Below, piece after piece: positions 7,010-10,145 of a stretch of DNA of 10,145 nucleotides (within the stretch, counting starts at the first letter, position 1; each line of letters opens with the position of its first letter). Where the stretch lies: contig JAHFAP010000110.1 in NCBI GenBank assembly GCA_023250495.1, forward strand, positions 1-10,145, written 5' to 3'. The DNA comes from Deltaproteobacteria bacterium. GTDB taxonomy: Bacteria; Desulfobacterota; Binatia; UBA9968. A program made the translations under genes and the position numbers. The notes under the pieces are model-generated. The model did no database searches and was not told the DNA's origin. It was given only the letters and a program-made list of their open reading frames with translations.

Positions 7010-7425
7010 TGCGGCCTGCCCTGATGGACTTTCTCCCTCGCGCGGATGGGATCGCAGTCGGAGCCGGCGTCGCGCGTGATGAGCGGCCTGAGACTCTCGC
7101 TGTGCTGGATCCATGCGTCACGGACAGCCTGCGGCACCTGATAATCCTGCAGCGTCTCTTGCAAAATCTGCAACCGGCGGGCGAACTGACCACCCATGAT
7201 GGGATGCTTGGCATGAACCTCGTCCAACGGCCTTCCTTGATAGTCCACGTCCGCTCCGAGAAACCGCGCCGTCAACTGATACTCCATCTCCTTGATCCGA
7301 TTGCTATCAGCATTGCGGAAAAAGAAGCCGATCATTCGATCCACGAATACCCGGTCGATGAAGGTGTCGATAATCTCCCGCAGCCTGGTCTCGCCTCCGA
7401 GCTGCTCAAAAAGTGTCTGTGTCAT
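7006..7425 (-). CDS. Truncated (2-on-2) haemoglobin, group 1-like
   Basis: A small haem protein of 139 residues, expected to bind O2 or NO in the cytoplasm. It starts LFEQLGGETRLREIIDTF (5-22), the usual helix A/B opening of truncated globins. Phe residues at 34-36 fit the CD1 position, and H71 in LDEVHAKHPIMGGQF fits the proximal His F8: the H-to-F spacing of 10 equals that in group 1 proteins. VRDAWIQHSESLRPLI (101-116) forms the last helix. About 20 polar residues follow the globin core. By eye, position B10, Tyr in many group 1 NO-dioxygenating globins, is Ile23. The ATG at 7425 has a weak AGGG upstream. It is first in a two-gene unit with metF. The globin family is fairly sure; the subgroup and substrate are not. 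Confidence 0.82.
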   Translation of the reverse strand: MTQTLFEQLGGETRLREIIDTFIDRVFVDRMIGFFFRNADSNRIKEMEYQLTARFLGADVDYQGRPLDEVHAKHPIMGGQFARRLQILQETLQDYQVPQAVRDAWIQHSESLRPLITRDAGSDCDPIRAREKVHQGRPQ

Positions 7426-7593
7426 TTCTCAACCCTGCCGATCTTTTACGATACACGCACGGGTCTCCAAATTCAATTCAACCGCGTCACGCCGTCGTCT
7501 CTGACCGGGCCGCTTAGCGAGCACTGGAGAAGCGGCGATCCTCTTCACCAAGCAGCGGAGCGCTATTACAGAGAAGCGGGGTATCTTGAGTAA
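7426..7593 (+). pseudogene. Possible C-terminal remnant of a TRAP/TAXI substrate-binding protein
   Basis: On the plus strand an open frame through this spacer ends TGPLSEHWRSGDPLHQ followed by AAERYYREAGYLE and TAA at 7591. The pattern PLHxxAxRYYREAG resembles the last residues of TAXI-type TRAP transporter solute receptors (commonly PLHPGAxRYYxExG). No signal peptide or body of such a protein lies to the left, because the frame there runs antisense through the globin gene. If real, it is a decayed stump left by a rearrangement that joined this flank to the globin gene. It could also be a chance reading frame; the resemblance is from memory. Confidence 0.3.
7448..7476 (-). promoter_or_regulatory. 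Candidate promoter for the globin-metF unit
   Basis: The minus strand reads TTGAAT (7476-7471), 17 nt, TATCGT (7453-7448), with 4/6 matches at each box. A second TTGAAT lies immediately upstream (7481-7476). Transcription would begin about 15-20 nt before the globin ATG. This is weak evidence by eye. Confidence 0.25.
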
Positions 7594-7603
7594 ACACGCC
7601 GTT

Positions 7604-7680
7604 CCCCTTCATCCTTGTTTTTCGCCTTCCGCCTTGCTCTGTATCTTTTCATCCCTGTTTTCATTTTTTCCTTTCGCCTT
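7604..7680. repeat. Pyrimidine-rich low-complexity tract with repeated units
   Basis: The plus strand is almost all C and T (purines on the other strand). TTCATCCTTGTTTT (7608-7621) recurs at 7648-7661 with one change, a 40-nt period, and CGCCTT occurs at 7623, 7630 and 7675. No stem or reading frame is evident. It sits in the divergent spacer between the globin gene and hsdR, where it may be a decayed tandem duplication. Confidence 0.5.
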
Positions 7681-7709
7681 TTGACTTGCCCCTATTGCCT
7701 GCATTTAAG
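7681..7709 (+). promoter_or_regulatory. Candidate sigma-70 promoter for hsdR
   Basis: TTGACT (7681-7686), 17 nt, TTTAAG (7704-7709): 5/6 and 4/6 consensus matches with optimal spacing, about 80 nt before the hsdR ATG. The leader 7710-7794 shows no clear operator or terminator. This is the best promoter-like match in the divergent spacer. Confidence 0.4.
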
Positions 7710-7794
7710 CCTTGCCACCAGACCCGCAAATCGCGTAAAATCCGCGCAAAATCATTGAACGACAAGGAATTTAGTTGATCCACTAGACCGAATC

Positions 7795-10145
7795 ATGATT
7801 ACCGAAGCCGACACCTGCCGGAAATATGTCCTTCCGAAGCTTTACGCTGCTGGCTGGAACGACGACCAAATCAGCGAACAGAAAAGCTTCACAGATGGGC
7901 GAATCATCCCTGTGGGCGAAAACGCGCGCAGACGACACCCCAAACGGGCTGACTATCTTCTGCGATATGCCCGTGATTTAGGAATAGCGGTTGTAGAGGC
8001 CAAAGCCGCCTACAAGTTACCGGGGGACGGGCTGCAACAAGCCAAACAATACGCCGAGATCCTCGGGCTTAAGTTTGCGTATGCGACCAACGGTCATGGG
8101 ATTGTCGAGTTCGACTACACCACCGGAAAAGAGCGAGAATTAGATTCGTTTCCGCGCCCAGAAGAGCTCTGGCTACGGCTGCGGGCGGCAGAAGGTTTGG
8201 ATGACGATCAGGTTGCTAGCCGCGCGTTAACGCCGTCGGACACCTCCATCGGTAAAGGCCAGCGCTACTATCAGGAGATCGCCATCAACAGGGCTGTTCA
8301 GGCCATCCTAAAAGGAAACAAACGAGTCCTGCTTACAATGGCGACGGGAACCGGAAAGACCGCGGTCGCCTTTCAGATATGCTGGAAGCTCTGGAGCATG
8401 CGCTGGAACCGTGCTGGCGAATATCGGCGTCCCAAGATTCTTTACCTGGCAGACCGCAACATATTGATCGACGATCCCAAAGACAAAATGTTCGCTCCAT
8501 TCGGCGACGCGCGCTGGAAGATCGAAAACGGCGAGGTCAATAAAGGGCGTGAAATGTATTTTGCCATCTATCAGGCCATCGCGAAGGATGAGCGCCGCCC
8601 CGGTCTTTACCGTGAGTTCGGTCCTGACTTCTTCGATCTTGTCATCGTTGATGAGTGTCACCGTGGGAGCGCGCAGGATGACAGCAACTGGCGCGAGATC
8701 CTGACATTCTTCAAGCCCTCCTATCAGCTTGGCATGACGGCGACTCCCCTCCGTAGGGATAACCGCGACACTTACCGCTACTTTGGTAATCCTCTCTACA
8801 CTTACAGCCTACGTCAAGGGATCGAGGACGGATTCCTCGCGCCCTACAGGGTGCATCGTGTTGTTACGCAATGGGACGCGACAGGATGGCGCCCCTCTAA
8901 AGATGATCTCGACCGTTATGGCCGACAGATTCCAGATGCTGAGTACCGTACGCAAGACTTTGAACGAGTCGTCGCTTTGCGTGCTCGGACAGAAGCCATA
9001 GCTCGGCACCTTACGTCCTTTCTAAGGAAGACCGACCGGTTTGCGAAGTCTATTGTTTTCTGTGTCGATCAAGAACATGCCGATGAAATGCGCCGTGCGC
9101 TTGTGAACCTCAACAGCGATCTTGTGCAGAAATACCCCGACTATGTCTGCAGGATTACCTCCGAGGAAGGTGATATCGGGCGAGGGCATCTAAGCAAGTT
9201 TCAGGAACTGGAGACGCAAACTCCTACTATCGTCACCACTTCACAGTTACTCACGACCGGGGTCGATATTCCGACATGCAAGAATGTGGCTATAGCCCGC
9301 GTGATTAACTCCATGGTCGAATTCAAACAGATCATTGGCCGCGGTACACGCGTGAGAGACGACTATGGCAAGTTTTTCTTCAACATCTTGGATTACACAG
9401 GCAGCGCCACGCGTCTTTTCGCCGACCCTGAGTTCGATGGAGAGCCGGCGCTGATTTCCGAAGAAGAGATCAATACTGATGGAGAGATAACCGCCCAAAC
9501 TTATAAAAAAGTTGGCGAAGAGATCGGCGATATCCAGGAAGACAGACAGGTAACACCGATTATCAGCGATGACTCCGAAGGCGAACGCCGCAAGTACTAT
9601 TTTGATGGCGGGCAGGTGGAAATCGCGGCTCACCTCGTGTACGAACTGGACCCTGATGGCAAGCAGCTCCGCGTGGTCAAGTTCACAGATTATGCAGCTG
9701 AAAAGGTGCGTACGCTCTGTCCTTCGTTAGTCGATCTGCGGAAGCAATGGGCAGATCCCGCGCTTCGCGCTGAAATCATTACTAACCTTGAAGAAAAGGG
9801 GATTGATTTCGACGAGCTTCGATCTGCCACCGGCCAGCATGATGCCGACCCCTTCGACCTGCTTTGTTATGTTGCCTTCAGCGCTCCCATACGAAGCCGG
9901 AGAGAAAGAGCAGAGAAATTACGGAAGGAAAAGAAAGATTTCTTCGACCGCTACAGGCCCGAGGCGCGAGCCGTGCTCGACGATCTTCTCGAAAAATATG
10001 CCGAGCATGGAACCGCGCAGTTCACGGTTCCCGATGTGCTTAAGGTCCCGCCAATTTCGGAACGGGGGAATGTGCTTGAGATCGCCAAGCTCTTTGGCGG
10101 GGCCGAGAAGCTGAAAGAGGCAGTCCAGGAATTACAGACTCTATT
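7795..10145 (+). CDS. hsdR: Type I restriction enzyme R subunit HsdR (last residues cut by window edge)
   Basis: Motor and nuclease subunit of a type I restriction-modification complex; with HsdM and HsdS it translocates unmethylated DNA and cuts it. 783 codons are visible. The N-terminal PD-(D/E)xK nuclease has RADYLL (D53) and VVEAKAAY (E68, K70). The SF2 motor has Walker A ATGTGKT (183-189), DECH box VIVDECHRG (283-291), motif III GMTATP (313-318), motif V TTSQLLTTGVDIP (481-493) and motif VI QIIGRGTRVRDD (512-523). A C-terminal domain follows from about 600. The final visible KLFGGAEKLKEAVQELQTL resembles the usual family end, so only a few residues are probably missing. The ATG at 7795 is the only start after the in-frame TGA at 7756; AAGGAA lies too far upstream (25 nt). 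The gene looks more AT-rich with mixed codon use than its neighbours, suggesting transfer. hsdM/hsdS are expected to the right. Confidence 0.94.
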   Translation, partial: MITEADTCRKYVLPKLYAAGWNDDQISEQKSFTDGRIIPVGENARRRHPKRADYLLRYARDLGIAVVEAKAAYKLPGDGLQQAKQYAEILGLKFAYATNGHGIVEFDYTTGKERELDSFPRPEELWLRLRAAEGLDDDQVASRALTPSDTSIGKGQRYYQEIAINRAVQAILKGNKRVLLTMATGTGKTAVAFQICWKLWSMRWNRAGEYRRPKILYLADRNILIDDPKDKMFAPFGDARWKIENGEVNKGREMYFAIYQAIAKDERRPGLYREFGPDFFDLVIVDECHRGSAQDDSNWREILTFFKPSYQLGMTATPLRRDNRDTYRYFGNPLYTYSLRQGIEDGFLAPYRVHRVVTQWDATGWRPSKDDLDRYGRQIPDAEYRTQDFERVVALRARTEAIARHLTSFLRKTDRFAKSIVFCVDQEHADEMRRALVNLNSDLVQKYPDYVCRITSEEGDIGRGHLSKFQELETQTPTIVTTSQLLTTGVDIPTCKNVAIARVINSMVEFKQIIGRGTRVRDDYGKFFFNILDYTGSATRLFADPEFDGEPALISEEEINTDGEITAQTYKKVGEEIGDIQEDRQVTPIISDDSEGERRKYYFDGGQVEIAAHLVYELDPDGKQLRVVKFTDYAAEKVRTLCPSLVDLRKQWADPALRAEIITNLEEKGIDFDELRSATGQHDADPFDLLCYVAFSAPIRSRRERAEKLRKEKKDFFDRYRPEARAVLDDLLEKYAEHGTAQFTVPDVLKVPPISERGNVLEIAKLFGGAEKLKEAVQELQTL

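Noticed and set aside
7010..7114. Extended metF start at the ATG at 7114
   Set aside because: The added 35 residues are Arg-rich, unlike MetF N-termini, and overlap the globin coding sequence; the GTG at 7009 gives the normal length and a 4-nt overlap.
7510..7535. Inverted repeat CCGCTT / AAGCGG in the divergent spacer
   Set aside because: A 6-bp stem with a 14-nt loop in GC-rich DNA is expected by chance and no T-run follows.
8308..8661. Minus-strand open frame inside hsdR (also 8809-9009 and 9247-9633)
   Set aside because: They are antisense to continuous HsdR helicase and C-terminal coding sequence, without ribosome sites or family resemblance.

Overview
The window carries a conserved Gram-negative housekeeping block on the minus strand and, divergent from it, the start of a type I restriction gene on the plus strand. 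It looks like chromosome from a double-membraned bacterium of moderately high GC. The order lysS, lolC/E, lolD, bamA (read right to left) is familiar from deltaproteobacterial-type genomes, where skp/ompH, lpxD, fabZ and lpxA usually follow bamA. An uncultivated deltaproteobacterial or related lineage is therefore my best guess, but no marker here fixes the taxon.

Layout, left to right. 1-2041 (minus): bamA, lacking its C-terminal end because the window starts inside it. 2133-2810 and 2803-4053 (minus): lolD and a lolC/E permease, overlapping by 8 nt. 4054-4171: a short gap holding two REP-like hairpins in opposite orientation. 4172-5653 (minus): lysS. 5654-6145: a gene-free gap filled mostly by two unrelated long palindromic repeats (5669-5820 and 5939-6130). 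6146-7009 and 7006-7425 (minus): metF with a GTG start, and a truncated haemoglobin gene upstream, overlapping by 4 nt. 7426-7794: the divergent intergenic region, with a possible remnant of a TRAP/TAXI substrate-binding protein gene on the plus strand, a pyrimidine-rich repeated tract and candidate promoters in both directions. 7795-10145 (plus): hsdR, nearly complete and running off the right edge.

How the genes work together. LolCD extracts lipoproteins from the inner membrane and BamA inserts beta-barrel proteins into the outer membrane, so the left 4 kb is an envelope-biogenesis unit, probably transcribed from the lysS side with possible extra initiation before bamA. LysS charges tRNA-Lys. 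MetF makes 5-methyl-tetrahydrofolate for methionine synthesis. HsdR is the translocase/nuclease subunit of a restriction system whose hsdM and hsdS partners are not in view and probably lie to the right.

I found no clearly new multi-gene system. The most notable features are three structured intergenic repeats that sit exactly at gene boundaries, one starting within a lysS stop codon and one beginning 15 nt upstream of the lysS start codon.
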